From NCBI GenBank assembly GCA_025998755.1, contig AP024674.1, positions 1,540,162 to 1,604,161 on the forward strand: a stretch of 64,000 bases of DNA, in the 5' to 3' direction. The stretch is from Armatimonadota bacterium (GTDB taxonomy: Bacteria > Armatimonadota > UBA5829 > DSUL01). The notes under the pieces were generated by a model. It saw nothing but the letters and a program-made list of their open reading frames with translations, did not search any database and was not told where the DNA came from. This document shows, in pieces, positions 24,615 to 33,926 of this stretch. The position numbers were made by a program, and so were the translations under genes. Positions within the stretch are counted from its first letter, which is position 1. Each line of letters begins with the position of its first letter.

Positions 24615-26252
24615 GTGACATCTGCGGGCGGTCTCATCGAGGGCGGCGCTTCCGCAGCGCCTTCCCGCATTTCGGCTGACAACATACTACCTGTCTCCAA
24701 GCCGCCGGCGCGGACGCTTCTGCACGCCAATCTGCTGCAGGCCGATCCGGAAACGCGCCTGGCGCTCACCGTGCTGCAAGGGCTGGTGAACCGCGAGCGC
24801 CCGCAAATCCTTTTGACCCAGGATCCCGGCTGGCACGGCCCGCATGGCATTCCGAAGTGGATCGAGGGACTCCGGGAGCGGGGCTACCGGATTGAGGAGG
24901 TGTCCGACCCGCTGGACTTAGTGCAAAGGTTCCGGCATCGGCTAAAGGGAGCCGTCCTCTACGAAGCTGGTCTGGAGTCCAATCCGCTGCGCCTGCACAA
25001 GCTGAACGTATTGACGCTCTACTGTTCGCTGGAATCGGCCCTGCCCATCACCCCGGAGCTGCAGGAGAAACTGGAACTGCCCGTTCTGGTGGACGCGCGG
25101 GGGCGGTTCGACTCACCCGGGGAAGCCTACGAGTGGGCCTATAAAGAATTGTGGCCCCGTGCCAGCCGCAGGGCCGTGGCCTTTCTTGCCCCCCGGCATA
25201 TCGTGCTGCGCGACTACCTGGTGGCGCACCGCATCATGCCCTTCTTCATCAGTCACGGGATGGACCGGGAAGCCGAAGAGATCTGCCTGCGCTTCCTGGA
25301 CGAAGCGGAGCCGAACGCCGCAGTGCTGGGCTGCTGGGGAGGGTACGGCGAGCAGCCTCCGGGGCGCGTGAGCGAGGATAACCTTCAGCGTCTGGCCAGC
25401 CTGCGCGGCAAGTTCGTGGTGGTGACGGACGGATGCTTCAACCTGACTGTCCATTCCGGGCTTGGCTACACCGGCCCGCCCCCGCGCCCGCAGAGACCGG
25501 CCATCAAATCCGAGCCCGGGAAGGTCTATGTGGTCTTCTCCGTGACAGACGGCGACAATCTGCAGTATCTGCAGCAGCACTTCCGCTCACCGCACTGGTG
25601 GGAGGATCCACGGCGGGGAGAAGTTCCCATCGGGTGGTCGCTGAATCCCCTGGCCAGCGTCTTGATGCCGGACGTGATGGAGTTTCTGCAGAAAACCTGC
25701 ACGGAAAACGACGAGTTCTTCTGTTCCACGGCCGGCATGGGGCTGATTGCTCCGGCTCTGTATGCAAAGGATCTCTATGCCGATCCGGCAGGGGTCTACC
25801 GGGACTATTTGAGGATCTCCGGTGAGCTGATGCGCAGGACCGGCCTCGACACGGTCCAGTTGGGCGACACCAGCAACATTCCCTGGACGCGGGCGGATTT
25901 CGCTGACTGGGCGCAGTCCGTTCCCGGGCTGCGGGGCATTCTGGGCGACTACGGCCGAGCCTTCGGCGTTCACCCTGGCAATGCTGCGTTCCTCGTGGCC
26001 GGAGGCATTCCCGTGCTGCGTTCGCTCATCGCTCCGGGAAGGACCGGGCCGGACGAGAATACCGCCAAGGAGCTTGCGGAGGCCATTCGGGCCAACGCAC
26101 CAAAGGAGCGTCCCGGCTTTATGCACGTGTGCCTGGTGAACTGGCATCACTCCCCTTCGACCACAGCGGATGCGGTGAAACTGCTGGGCGAAGAGTTTGT
26201 GCCGGTACTGCCGTCCCAGATGTTCGACCTGCTGAGGCAGCACCTGAAGTGA
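24615..26252 (+). CDS. GxGYxYP-family secreted protein, putative glycoside hydrolase
   Basis: 545 residues from GTG 24615. The sequence matches the two-part GxGYxYP family seen in polysaccharide-degrading bacteria: an N-terminal domain (LLHANLLQADPETRLALTVL, then QGLVNRERPQI) and a C-terminal TIM-barrel-like domain (VYVVFSVTDGDNLQYLQQHF, GWSLNPLASVLMPDV, FVPVLPSQMFDLL). The opening of the preceding frame (LAAALVTSAGGLIEGGASAA) looks like a signal peptide reaching further upstream, but no ATG/GTG/TTG extends it. The catalytic role is not established for the family. Its presence between actD and nuoH is unexpected. Confidence 0.75.
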   Translation: MTSAGGLIEGGASAAPSRISADNILPVSKPPARTLLHANLLQADPETRLALTVLQGLVNRERPQILLTQDPGWHGPHGIPKWIEGLRERGYRIEEVSDPLDLVQRFRHRLKGAVLYEAGLESNPLRLHKLNVLTLYCSLESALPITPELQEKLELPVLVDARGRFDSPGEAYEWAYKELWPRASRRAVAFLAPRHIVLRDYLVAHRIMPFFISHGMDREAEEICLRFLDEAEPNAAVLGCWGGYGEQPPGRVSEDNLQRLASLRGKFVVVTDGCFNLTVHSGLGYTGPPPRPQRPAIKSEPGKVYVVFSVTDGDNLQYLQQHFRSPHWWEDPRRGEVPIGWSLNPLASVLMPDVMEFLQKTCTENDEFFCSTAGMGLIAPALYAKDLYADPAGVYRDYLRISGELMRRTGLDTVQLGDTSNIPWTRADFADWAQSVPGLRGILGDYGRAFGVHPGNAAFLVAGGIPVLRSLIAPGRTGPDENTAKELAEAIRANAPKERPGFMHVCLVNWHHSPSTTADAVKLLGEEFVPVLPSQMFDLLRQHLK

Positions 26253-26400
26253 CCCCGCGCGAAAAGGGTGGCGTTATGGGAGGAATGCCAGTCTTTCGCG
26301 CATAAATAGCTGCTGGCCGCATCGCCGAACGCGACGCGGGGGATGGCGGCCCACTTCTAGGACGGGCAGGGATGCCCGGCCGGCTGGGAAAAGGGTGGCT

Positions 26401-27483
26401 ATGACGTCTGGCACAACGGCCGCACTCTGGCTGCTGGCTCGGGAGCTGGCTGTGGCCGTGGCTGTCCTGACATTTGTCCTGCTGGTCGTGATGTACCCGA
26501 TGATCTGGGGGCTGCGCCGGGTGATGGCAGCCTTCCAGGTGCGCATCGGGCCCAATCGCACAGGCTATCAGGGTCTGCTGCAGACTCCCGCCGACGCCCT
26601 GAAACTGCTGGCCAAGGAAGACATCGTCCCCGCAGCCGCTGACCGATGGCCGTTCATCCTGGCCCCGATCATCGTCTTCGTTCCGGCATTCCTGGTGTAT
26701 GCCGTGATGCCCTTCGGCAAGGGACTGATCCCCACGGACCTGAACGTCGGCATTGTCTACGTGTGCGCGGTGACGGGGATCCCCATCATCGGCATTATGA
26801 TGGCCGGGTGGGCATCCAACAGCAAGTGGTCGCTGCTGGGCGCCTTCCGCGCGGCCGCACAGTTGGTCAGCTATGAGGTTCCTCTTGTGCTCGCCCTGAT
26901 GGTACCCGTGATGCTGGCGGGATCGCTCAGCCTGCAGCAGATCGTGAAGGTCCAGGGCGAGCCGGTCCTGGGCGGACTGCTCTGCGGCTGGTTCATCCTC
27001 AATCCGGTGACCTGGCTTGCGTTTCTGGTTTACTTCATCGCAGGGATCGCTGAGTCGAACATCGTGCCGTTCGACATTATGGAGGCCGAAAGCGAGCTGG
27101 TGGCGGGCTTCAACACGGAGTACTCCGGGATGAAGTTCGCCCTGTTCTTCCTGGAGGAGTTCACGGCGGCTTTCACGCTGGCGGCCATCGCCACAACGCT
27201 GTTCTTCGGCGGGTGGCAGCCTCTCTTTCCCGGGGCTGAGGCGTTCTGGCTGGACAGGCTTTTTGCGGCGGCGGGACTGGCCTTCCCTGAATGGCTTCGG
27301 AGCGCCGCGACGTTCTTCTGGTTCTTCGGCAAGAGCCTGCTGCTCGTGTTTGTGCTGATGTGGATCCGCAGTACGCTGCCCCGCGTCCGGGTGGACCAGC
27401 TGATGAGCTTCGCATGGAAAGGACTGATCCCGGCTGCGTTCGTGAGCCTGACGATCGCCGGGCTGTGGGTGGTGCTGGCGTGA
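26401..27483 (+). CDS. nuoH: NADH-quinone oxidoreductase subunit H
   Basis: Membrane subunit of complex I forming much of the quinone chamber; 360 residues, eight or more helices. Motifs include RIGPNRTGYQGLLQTPADALK, KLLAKEDIVP, EVPLVLALM, NIVPFDIMEAESELVAGFNT followed by EYSGMKFALFFLEEF, and RVDQLMSFAWK. I use ATG 26401, with AAGGG 5 bases upstream; GTG 26395 is too close to that site. It is the first nuo gene here; nuoA-G are not present. The stop overlaps the nuoI GTG. Confidence 0.96.
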   Translation: MTSGTTAALWLLARELAVAVAVLTFVLLVVMYPMIWGLRRVMAAFQVRIGPNRTGYQGLLQTPADALKLLAKEDIVPAAADRWPFILAPIIVFVPAFLVYAVMPFGKGLIPTDLNVGIVYVCAVTGIPIIGIMMAGWASNSKWSLLGAFRAAAQLVSYEVPLVLALMVPVMLAGSLSLQQIVKVQGEPVLGGLLCGWFILNPVTWLAFLVYFIAGIAESNIVPFDIMEAESELVAGFNTEYSGMKFALFFLEEFTAAFTLAAIATTLFFGGWQPLFPGAEAFWLDRLFAAAGLAFPEWLRSAATFFWFFGKSLLLVFVLMWIRSTLPRVRVDQLMSFAWKGLIPAAFVSLTIAGLWVVLA

Positions 27484-28016
27484 GCGTCCTGGGCCAGATA
27501 GCCGACGGCGCGAAGTCCATTCTGAAGGGCCTGCGCGTCACCCTGGGTTATCTCTTCCGGAAGAAGGTGACGCTGCAATACCCGGAGGAACGCCCCAAGC
27601 TGTCTGAGCGCTTCCGCGGCGTCCCGGCGTTGCCGCTAGACCCGGCCACCGGCCGGGACCGGTGCATCGCCTGCTCCGCGTGCGCGCGCGTTTGCCCGGA
27701 CCAGGTCATCACGGTGGTGCCGGAGGTGGGCGAGGATAAAAAGAGGCGTCTGGCGGATATGACGCTGGATGTGGCCGGGTGCATCTTCTGCGGGCTGTGC
27801 GTGGAGGTCTGCCCCACCGGCGCTCTGGTGCTGAGTGACGAATTCGAGCTGGCGCACAGCAGCCGGGAAGACCTGGTGCTGGGACTGGAAAAGCTGCACG
27901 AGATCGGCGGGCAGTTCCCGGCGAAGCCTGCCGAGCCGCAGGAGGGCGCAGAGGGTCAGGGTGAAACTCAGGACACTCCGGCTCCGGCGAAGGGGGGAAA
28001 GGAGCCGGAAGCATGA
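27480..28016 (+). CDS. nuoI: NADH-quinone oxidoreductase subunit I (ferredoxin-like)
   Basis: Peripheral-arm subunit with two 4Fe-4S clusters that hands electrons toward quinone; 178 residues. The two cluster motifs are [12 protein letters not shown] and [12 protein letters not shown]. It starts at GTG 27480, overlapping the nuoH stop by 4 bases (GTGA). The C-terminal 30 residues are a Glu/Gln/Pro-rich tail not needed for the fold. It is the only peripheral-arm gene of complex I in the window. Confidence 0.96.
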   Translation: MSVLGQIADGAKSILKGLRVTLGYLFRKKVTLQYPEERPKLSERFRGVPALPLDPATGRDRCIACSACARVCPDQVITVVPEVGEDKKRRLADMTLDVAGCIFCGLCVEVCPTGALVLSDEFELAHSSREDLVLGLEKLHEIGGQFPAKPAEPQEGAEGQGETQDTPAPAKGGKEPEA

Positions 28017-28516
28017 ACGTAACCTGGGAGCAGGCTGCGTTCCTTGCCTTCGGAGCCCTGACGCTGGCGGCCGCGATGCTGGTGGTGTTCTCGCGGAACC
28101 TGTTCCACGCCGCGCTCTGGCTTGCCGCCACCTTTACGGGCGTGGCTTGCATCTACGTAACCCTGCACGCCGAGTTTGTCGCAATGAGCCAGATGATCGT
28201 CTACGTGGGGGCGGTGGCGGTGTTGATGCTGTTCGCCGTGTTCCTGACGGAAGATGTCGTCGGCCAGAAATCGAGAAGGCTGCGAAGCGCCTGGGTGTTT
28301 GCGCTGCCGGTGGCGGTGGCCATATGCGCCATTCTGCTGCGGTGGTTCAGTGGTTATCCCTGGAAACCTCCCGCGAGCGATCACGCCAAAGACACAGCCG
28401 GGGTCATCGGCATTGCCTTTATACAGCGATACCTGTTCGCCTTCGAGCTGACCTCCATCATCCTCCTAGCGGCGCTCATCGGGGCCATCTTTCTGGCGCG
28501 GGAGGAGAAAGCATGA
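28013..28516 (+). CDS. nuoJ: NADH-quinone oxidoreductase subunit J
   Basis: 167-residue membrane subunit with five helices; family signals are [20 protein letters not shown] and [20 protein letters not shown]. It overlaps nuoI and nuoK by 4 bases each (ATGA), showing tight translational coupling. Confidence 0.95.
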   Translation: MNVTWEQAAFLAFGALTLAAAMLVVFSRNLFHAALWLAATFTGVACIYVTLHAEFVAMSQMIVYVGAVAVLMLFAVFLTEDVVGQKSRRLRSAWVFALPVAVAICAILLRWFSGYPWKPPASDHAKDTAGVIGIAFIQRYLFAFELTSIILLAALIGAIFLAREEKA

Positions 28517-28821
28517 TCCCGACCTGGTGGCCGGTGACACTGTCCGCCCTGCTGTTCAGCATCGGCCTGTTCGGGCTGCTCTCGCGGAGGAACGCCATCG
28601 CCATTCTGATGTGCATCGAACTGATGTTGAACGCCGCCAACATCAATCTGGTGGCATTTTCCCGGGCGGTCACCGCACAGCTGCTTACCGGACAGGTGTT
28701 CGCCATCTTTGTGATGGCCATTGCAGCCGCGGAGGCGGCCGTCGGGCTGGCCATCGTCATCGCGCTCTACCGCAACCGGGAGCGGATCGTGGTGGACGAG
28801 GTGGACCTGCTGCGATGGTGA
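28513..28821 (+). CDS. nuoK: NADH-quinone oxidoreductase subunit K
   Basis: 102 residues, three helices. [20 protein letters not shown] holds the conserved membrane Glu of the first position, and [20 protein letters not shown] holds the second. Part of the proton path of complex I. It overlaps nuoJ by 4 bases. Confidence 0.96.
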   Translation: MIPTWWPVTLSALLFSIGLFGLLSRRNAIAILMCIELMLNAANINLVAFSRAVTAQLLTGQVFAIFVMAIAAAEAAVGLAIVIALYRNRERIVVDEVDLLRW

Positions 28822-28831
28822 GGTGCAGGCG

Positions 28832-30808
28832 ATGCTGGCTCTGACGCCTCTCATACCGGCTCTCCCTCTGGCGGGCAGCGCGCTTATCGCAAGCTTCGGG
28901 CGGCGATTGCCCGGGCAGGGAGCGTACCTAGCTATCGCGACACTGGCTGCAGGCTGGCTGATCTCCGCCGGCATCCTGTGGGAGACCCTGGCGCACGGGG
29001 CGCACGCGCCGCACTGGGAACGCAGCATCGCGTGGGCTCCTACAGGCGATACCATCCTGCGGATGGGACTGGCTCTGGACGGGCTGGGACTGGCGATGCT
29101 GATCGTGGTGACCACTGTGAGCCTGCTGGTGCACATCTACAGCGTGGGCTACATGCACGGCGACCCGCGCTATCCCCGGTTTTTCAGCTTCCTGCAGCTT
29201 TTCAGCGCCAGCATGCTGATGCTGGTGCTGGCGGACAACCTGCTTCTTCTCTACATTTCGTGGGAGCTGGTGGGACTCTCCAGCTACCTGCTCATCGGTT
29301 TCTGGTTCCAGAAGCCCGAAGCGATGAGGGCCGCCAAAAAGGCGTTCATCGTGACCCGGCTGGGGGATATCGGCTTGTTCCTGGGCCTGCTGACGCTCTT
29401 CAAAGCGGTGGGCAGCGTGGCGCTCCGGGACATTTTCGCCGCAGTGGACACCCATCTGGCCACCACCGCGGTGTCATTCACGCTGCCGCTGATCGGTAAG
29501 GTGGTATGGCCCCTTGCGGCCGTGGCCGCCATTCTGATCTTCTTCGGCGCAATGGGGAAAAGCGCCCAGTTCCCTCTGCATGTCTGGTTGCCGGATGCCA
29601 TGGAGGGCCCCACCCCGGTCTCGGCCCTTATCCACGCGGCCACCATGGTGGCTGCGGGAGTATATTTGGTAGCCAGGATGTATCCTGTTTTTCACTACAC
29701 GGACCACGGCAGCGTGGCGCTGGCATTTGTGGCGGGGGTCGGTGTGGTAACGGCGCTGATTGCTGCCACAATCGGCCTGGTGATGAACGACATCAAACGC
29801 GTGCTGGCCTACTCCACAGTGAGCCAGCTTGGCTACATGATGATGGGGCTCGGGGTGGGCGGCTACACCGCCGGCATGTTCCACCTTTTCACACACGCGT
29901 TCTTCAAGGCCGGGTTGTTCCTGGGATCAGGATCGGTGATCCACGGAACAGGCACGCAGGACATCCGGGAGATGGGGGGGTTGGCGCGCAGGATGCCTCA
30001 CACTTACTGGACGTTCGTGCTGGCCACGGCCGCGCTGGCGGGCATCTTTCCGTTCGCGGGATTCTGGAGCAAGGACGAGATCCTGCTGGACGCCTGGCTG
30101 CACATGCGGTGGGTATTCTATGCGGGGCTAGCCGGCGCTTTGCTGACGGCATTCTACATGGGGCGTCTGGTCATCAAGACGTTCCTGGGCGAGCCGCGGC
30201 GGCAAGATCTTCACGCTCACGAAAGCCCGCCGGTTATGACCGTTCCCCTGTGGATCCTTGCCTTTCTTTCCGTGACGGCGGGGCTGGTCAACACACCGTG
30301 GAAACCGCTTTTCCACCACTATGTGTCCTTCGGAAACTCCGAGGCGCCGCCGTTCAGTTTGAGCATCGCGACGGTTGGGACGGTCGCGGCCGTGCTGGGC
30401 TTTGTGGGGGCGCTCGCTGTATACCGATGGGAATGGGTAAGCGCGGCCGCTCTGAAACGCGCATTCCACCCGCTCTATGTGCTGTTCTCCAACAAGTGGT
30501 ATGTGGACGAGATCCTGTACGCACTGCTGGTAAGGCCGCTATTTGCCGTCTGCCGTGCGGCTTTCGCATTCGACCGGTGGGTGGTGGATGGTCTGGTCAA
30601 CACGGTGGGTTGGCTGGGACTGGTGCTATCGCGGATTCAGGGCTGGCTGGACCGATGGGTGGTGGACGGCCTGGTGAACCTGGTGGGATACTTCGTGCGC
30701 GCGGCAGGCTGGCTGCTGACCCGGTTGCAGACCGGGCTTGCCCAGACCAACGTCCTGCTGGCGTTCGCGGGGCTGGTGGCGCTGGTATGGCTACTGGTCT
30801 ACCGGTGA
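28832..30808 (+). CDS. nuoL: NADH-quinone oxidoreductase subunit L
   Basis: 658-residue antiporter-like subunit with the long lateral helix. Signals are LLYISWELVGLSSYLLIGFW, FIVTRLGDIGLFLGLL, MEGPTPVSALIHAATMVAAG and FKAGLFLGSGSVIHG. The C-terminal anchor region contains a duplicated segment: DRWVVDGLVNTVG and, about 27 residues later, DRWVVDGLVNLVG. I use ATG 28832 with AGGTG upstream; GTG 28823 is an in-frame alternative. It belongs to the nuoH-N operon. Confidence 0.96.
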   Translation: MLALTPLIPALPLAGSALIASFGRRLPGQGAYLAIATLAAGWLISAGILWETLAHGAHAPHWERSIAWAPTGDTILRMGLALDGLGLAMLIVVTTVSLLVHIYSVGYMHGDPRYPRFFSFLQLFSASMLMLVLADNLLLLYISWELVGLSSYLLIGFWFQKPEAMRAAKKAFIVTRLGDIGLFLGLLTLFKAVGSVALRDIFAAVDTHLATTAVSFTLPLIGKVVWPLAAVAAILIFFGAMGKSAQFPLHVWLPDAMEGPTPVSALIHAATMVAAGVYLVARMYPVFHYTDHGSVALAFVAGVGVVTALIAATIGLVMNDIKRVLAYSTVSQLGYMMMGLGVGGYTAGMFHLFTHAFFKAGLFLGSGSVIHGTGTQDIREMGGLARRMPHTYWTFVLATAALAGIFPFAGFWSKDEILLDAWLHMRWVFYAGLAGALLTAFYMGRLVIKTFLGEPRRQDLHAHESPPVMTVPLWILAFLSVTAGLVNTPWKPLFHHYVSFGNSEAPPFSLSIATVGTVAAVLGFVGALAVYRWEWVSAAALKRAFHPLYVLFSNKWYVDEILYALLVRPLFAVCRAAFAFDRWVVDGLVNTVGWLGLVLSRIQGWLDRWVVDGLVNLVGYFVRAAGWLLTRLQTGLAQTNVLLAFAGLVALVWLLVYR

Positions 30809-30853
30809 GGGAGGGATCGAGCAGATGACGCTGTGGAAGGATACGGCCGAGTG

Positions 30854-32356
30854 ATGGAGCGCTGGATTCTGACGGTGATCACTTTCTGGCCGCTGGCCGT
30901 TTTGGCGGGCGTGCTCTGCATCCCCGCCCGGCACGAGCGCTTCATCAAGTGGTTCTCCATCGCCGGAAGCCTGCCTCCGCTCATCCTTTCCGCGTGGCTT
31001 TGGCTGGACTACAGCGGACACTCCGGGATGCGCTACGTGATGAAGCTCCCGTGGATCAGCGCCATCGGTGTGGACTACCACGTAGGCGCGGACGGGCTGA
31101 GCGTCCCGATGTTCTTCCTGACCGCGCTCCTGACCACCCTGTCGCTGATCTACTCACTGAACATCACGGTGCGTGTGAAGGAATACTTCGCACTCTTCCT
31201 GCTGCTGCAGACCGGGATGTTCGGGGTGTTTGCGTCGCTGGACTACTTCCTGTTCTACGTGTTCTGGGAGATAAGTCTGGTGCCGATGTACTTCCTCATC
31301 GGCATCTGGGGCGGCCCGAGGCGGGAGTACGCCGCAATCAAATTCTTCCTGTATACGCTCGTGGGCAGCGTGTGTATGCTGCTCGCCATACTGGCACTAT
31401 ACTTCGCCACTGGGGCGGAAACGTTCGATATGCTGCGAATCGCCGAGCAGCAACCTTTTGCGGGACGCGGCGTGGTGCAGTCTCTGGTGTTCTGGGCGCT
31501 GTTCCTGGGTTTTGCCATCAAGGTGCCGGTTTGGCCGTTCCATACCTGGCTTCCGGACGCGCACGTCGAGGCCCCCACGGCCGGATCGGTGATCCTGGCA
31601 GGCGTATTGCTGAAGATGGGATGCTACGGGTTCCTGCGCATCCTGCTTCCCACCCTGCCGGAAGCCTCCGCACAGTATGCGATATGGATCGGCATACTGG
31701 CGCTGATCAGCATCGTTTACGGGGCGTTCGTGGCGATGGCGCAGATGGACTTCAAGAAGCTGATCGCCTACTCCTCCGTGAACCATATGGGCTACGTGAT
31801 GCTGGGCATTGCGGCGGCAAGCTCCCTGACAGGCGCCGGGTTGACCGATCGCGCGACCGCGCTGAACGGCGCAATGCTCCAGATGTTCAGCCACGGTGTC
31901 ATCACGGGGGCTTTGTTCCTTCTGGTGGGTGTGATCTACGAGAGGGCCCACACGCGTGACTTGCGCGAATTCGGAGGGCTGGGCGCGGTGATGCCGCGGT
32001 ACTCCGTAGCGCTGTGGGCCTCGTGCTTCGCCTCGCTTGGTCTACCCGGCATGAGCGGTTTCGTGGCGGAGTTCTTTGTCTTCAGGGGGGCGTTCCCGGC
32101 CTATCTGCTTATCACGTGTCTGGCGACAATCGGTCTGGTGGTGACGGCGGCTTATCTACTGTGGACCATCCAGAGGGTACTTCTGGGACCGACGAACGAG
32201 AGATGGGCGAAGCTGCCGGACATGGACGCAAGGGAGGTCATCAGCGTTGTTCCGCTTATGATCCTGATGGTGCTGTTCGGAGTGTATCCGAAGCCCATTC
32301 TGGACATTCTGAACGGCTTCGCCAGACAACTGGCGGCGCTTTTTGGGGCGGGTTGA
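30854..32356 (+). CDS. nuoM: NADH-quinone oxidoreductase subunit M
   Basis: About 500-residue antiporter-like membrane subunit. Signals are VDYHVGADGLSVPMFFLTAL, LFYVFWEISLVPMYFLIGIW with the conserved Glu, KVPVWPFHTWLPDAHVEAPT and SVNHMGYVMLGIAA. I chose ATG 30854; the frame is open to GTG 30833 upstream. Neither has a close ribosome site, so the start may shift by seven residues. Confidence 0.95.
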   Translation: MERWILTVITFWPLAVLAGVLCIPARHERFIKWFSIAGSLPPLILSAWLWLDYSGHSGMRYVMKLPWISAIGVDYHVGADGLSVPMFFLTALLTTLSLIYSLNITVRVKEYFALFLLLQTGMFGVFASLDYFLFYVFWEISLVPMYFLIGIWGGPRREYAAIKFFLYTLVGSVCMLLAILALYFATGAETFDMLRIAEQQPFAGRGVVQSLVFWALFLGFAIKVPVWPFHTWLPDAHVEAPTAGSVILAGVLLKMGCYGFLRILLPTLPEASAQYAIWIGILALISIVYGAFVAMAQMDFKKLIAYSSVNHMGYVMLGIAAASSLTGAGLTDRATALNGAMLQMFSHGVITGALFLLVGVIYERAHTRDLREFGGLGAVMPRYSVALWASCFASLGLPGMSGFVAEFFVFRGAFPAYLLITCLATIGLVVTAAYLLWTIQRVLLGPTNERWAKLPDMDAREVISVVPLMILMVLFGVYPKPILDILNGFARQLAALFGAG

Positions 32357-32360
32357 GACG

Positions 32361-33908
32361 ATGCAGGACTTCTCGCTGGCGTTGCTTCTGCCGCAGATCC
32401 TGCTACTGCTGTTTGCTCTCGCGGCTCTGGCGGTGGGTCTGTGGAGCGGCCCGGACGGATGGTTCGCTTACCGCCCCGAACGCCTGGGTCGGCCTCTGGC
32501 CACCCTGCTGCACGGGCTGAACCCGGGACTGGTAAGCGCAAGCGGGCTGCTTCTGGCGATTGTTGCCCAGGTTCAGATCCTGTTTTTCATTCTGCCGCAG
32601 TTTGGGCCGCTGCCAGTGACTCAACTGTCGGACGCGCTGACGGTGGACCCGGCGGGAGTGGTGTTCGGGATGGTGGCCTGCCTGGCCACACTGGCCGTCA
32701 TTCCGATGGTTGCGGATCACTTCCCGGACGACCGCCGCAACTCGGGCGAATTGCACTTCCTGCTTCTTTGCGCCTGCGCCGCAGTGACGCTTTGCGCTCT
32801 GGCAGGAGATCTGCTGAGCGTGTATCTCTGTTTGGAGTTTCTGAGCATCGCCTCCTACGTGCTGGCGGGCTTCCGGCGAAGCGACGCGCGCTCCGTGGAG
32901 GCGGCGATCAAGTACTTCCTGTTTGGAGCGGCTTGTTCGGCGGCGACACTCTACGGGATGAGCGTGCTGTTTGGAATGACCGGCACCCTCGCACTGCGCG
33001 AGATCGGCGCCACATTGATGCTTGGGCAGTTCACCTCTCCCGCGCTGTGGGTGGCCACTCTGCTGACTCTGACGGCGGTGGCCTTCAAGGTGGCGGCGGT
33101 GCCGTTCCACCTGTGGGCACCGGACGTCTACCAGGGAGCGCCCACTCCGGTCACGGCTTTCCTCTCTGTGGCAAGCAAGGCGGCCGGGCTGGCGGTGATG
33201 CTCAGGCTGCTGTGGACCTGCTTTGCGGCGGCGATGGACTGGGTGCCGCTGGTGGGAATCCTGGCCGCCGGCTCAATGACTCTCGGAAACCTGGCCGCCA
33301 TCCCGCAAAGGAATGTCAAGCGGATGCTGGCCTATTCCAGCATATCGCACGCGGGGTATATGCTGATCGGTTTTGCCGCACTCGGAGTGACTCTGCGTGA
33401 CCCACACCTTTTCGCTCTCCAGGGCGTGCTGGTGTATCTGGCAGGCTATCTTCTGGCGAACGTGGGAGCCTTCGCGGCGGTCAACGCGGTGGAGCGTTTG
33501 ACGGGTTCCGCCGACATTCCGGCCTATCGCGGCCTGATGCACCGGTCGCCGGGTCTGGCGATCACCATGGTCATTTTCTTCCTGTCGCTGGCAGGTTTGC
33601 CCCCCACCTTGGGATTTGCGGGGAAATTTTGGGTTTTCGCGGCGGCCATCAAGACCAACATCCAGCTGCTGTGGTGGCTTGCGGCCATAGGCGTGGCGAA
33701 CAGCGTGGTCTCGGTGTACTATTACTTTAATGTCGCTCGCGCAATGTTCTTCGAACAACCGCGGGATCCCGCTCCGCTCCCGGCCCCTGTCGCTTCCGCA
33801 TCCGTGGCGTGGGTGTGCGCCCTGGCCAGCGTGGCGCTGCTCGTTGCCCTCCAGCCTCTGGCCCAATTGGCGGCGGCCGGAGTCGGGATGTCCTTTGTTC
33901 CCCGCTGA
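32361..33908 (+). CDS. nuoN: NADH-quinone oxidoreductase subunit N
   Basis: 515-residue antiporter-like subunit closing the nuo set. Signals are YLCLEFLSIASYVLAGF, AAIKYFLFGAACSAATLYGM, VPFHLWAPDVYQGAPTPVTA, NVKRMLAYSSISHAGYMLIG and LAGLPPTLGFAGKFWVF. ATG 32361 begins 4 bases after nuoM ends; the TTG at 32343 would overlap nuoM. The following gene belongs to menaquinone synthesis, matching the electron acceptor. Confidence 0.95.
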   Translation: MQDFSLALLLPQILLLLFALAALAVGLWSGPDGWFAYRPERLGRPLATLLHGLNPGLVSASGLLLAIVAQVQILFFILPQFGPLPVTQLSDALTVDPAGVVFGMVACLATLAVIPMVADHFPDDRRNSGELHFLLLCACAAVTLCALAGDLLSVYLCLEFLSIASYVLAGFRRSDARSVEAAIKYFLFGAACSAATLYGMSVLFGMTGTLALREIGATLMLGQFTSPALWVATLLTLTAVAFKVAAVPFHLWAPDVYQGAPTPVTAFLSVASKAAGLAVMLRLLWTCFAAAMDWVPLVGILAAGSMTLGNLAAIPQRNVKRMLAYSSISHAGYMLIGFAALGVTLRDPHLFALQGVLVYLAGYLLANVGAFAAVNAVERLTGSADIPAYRGLMHRSPGLAITMVIFFLSLAGLPPTLGFAGKFWVFAAAIKTNIQLLWWLAAIGVANSVVSVYYYFNVARAMFFEQPRDPAPLPAPVASASVAWVCALASVALLVALQPLAQLAAAGVGMSFVPR

Positions 33909-33926
33909 CGCCGGGGAGAAAAGACC

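Noticed and set aside
26253-26400. Repeated AAAAGGGTGGC before nuoH (about 26262 and 26390)
   Set aside because: Two 12-base copies each before an ATG, but the first opens only a 9-codon frame; likely chance or a duplicated ribosome site.
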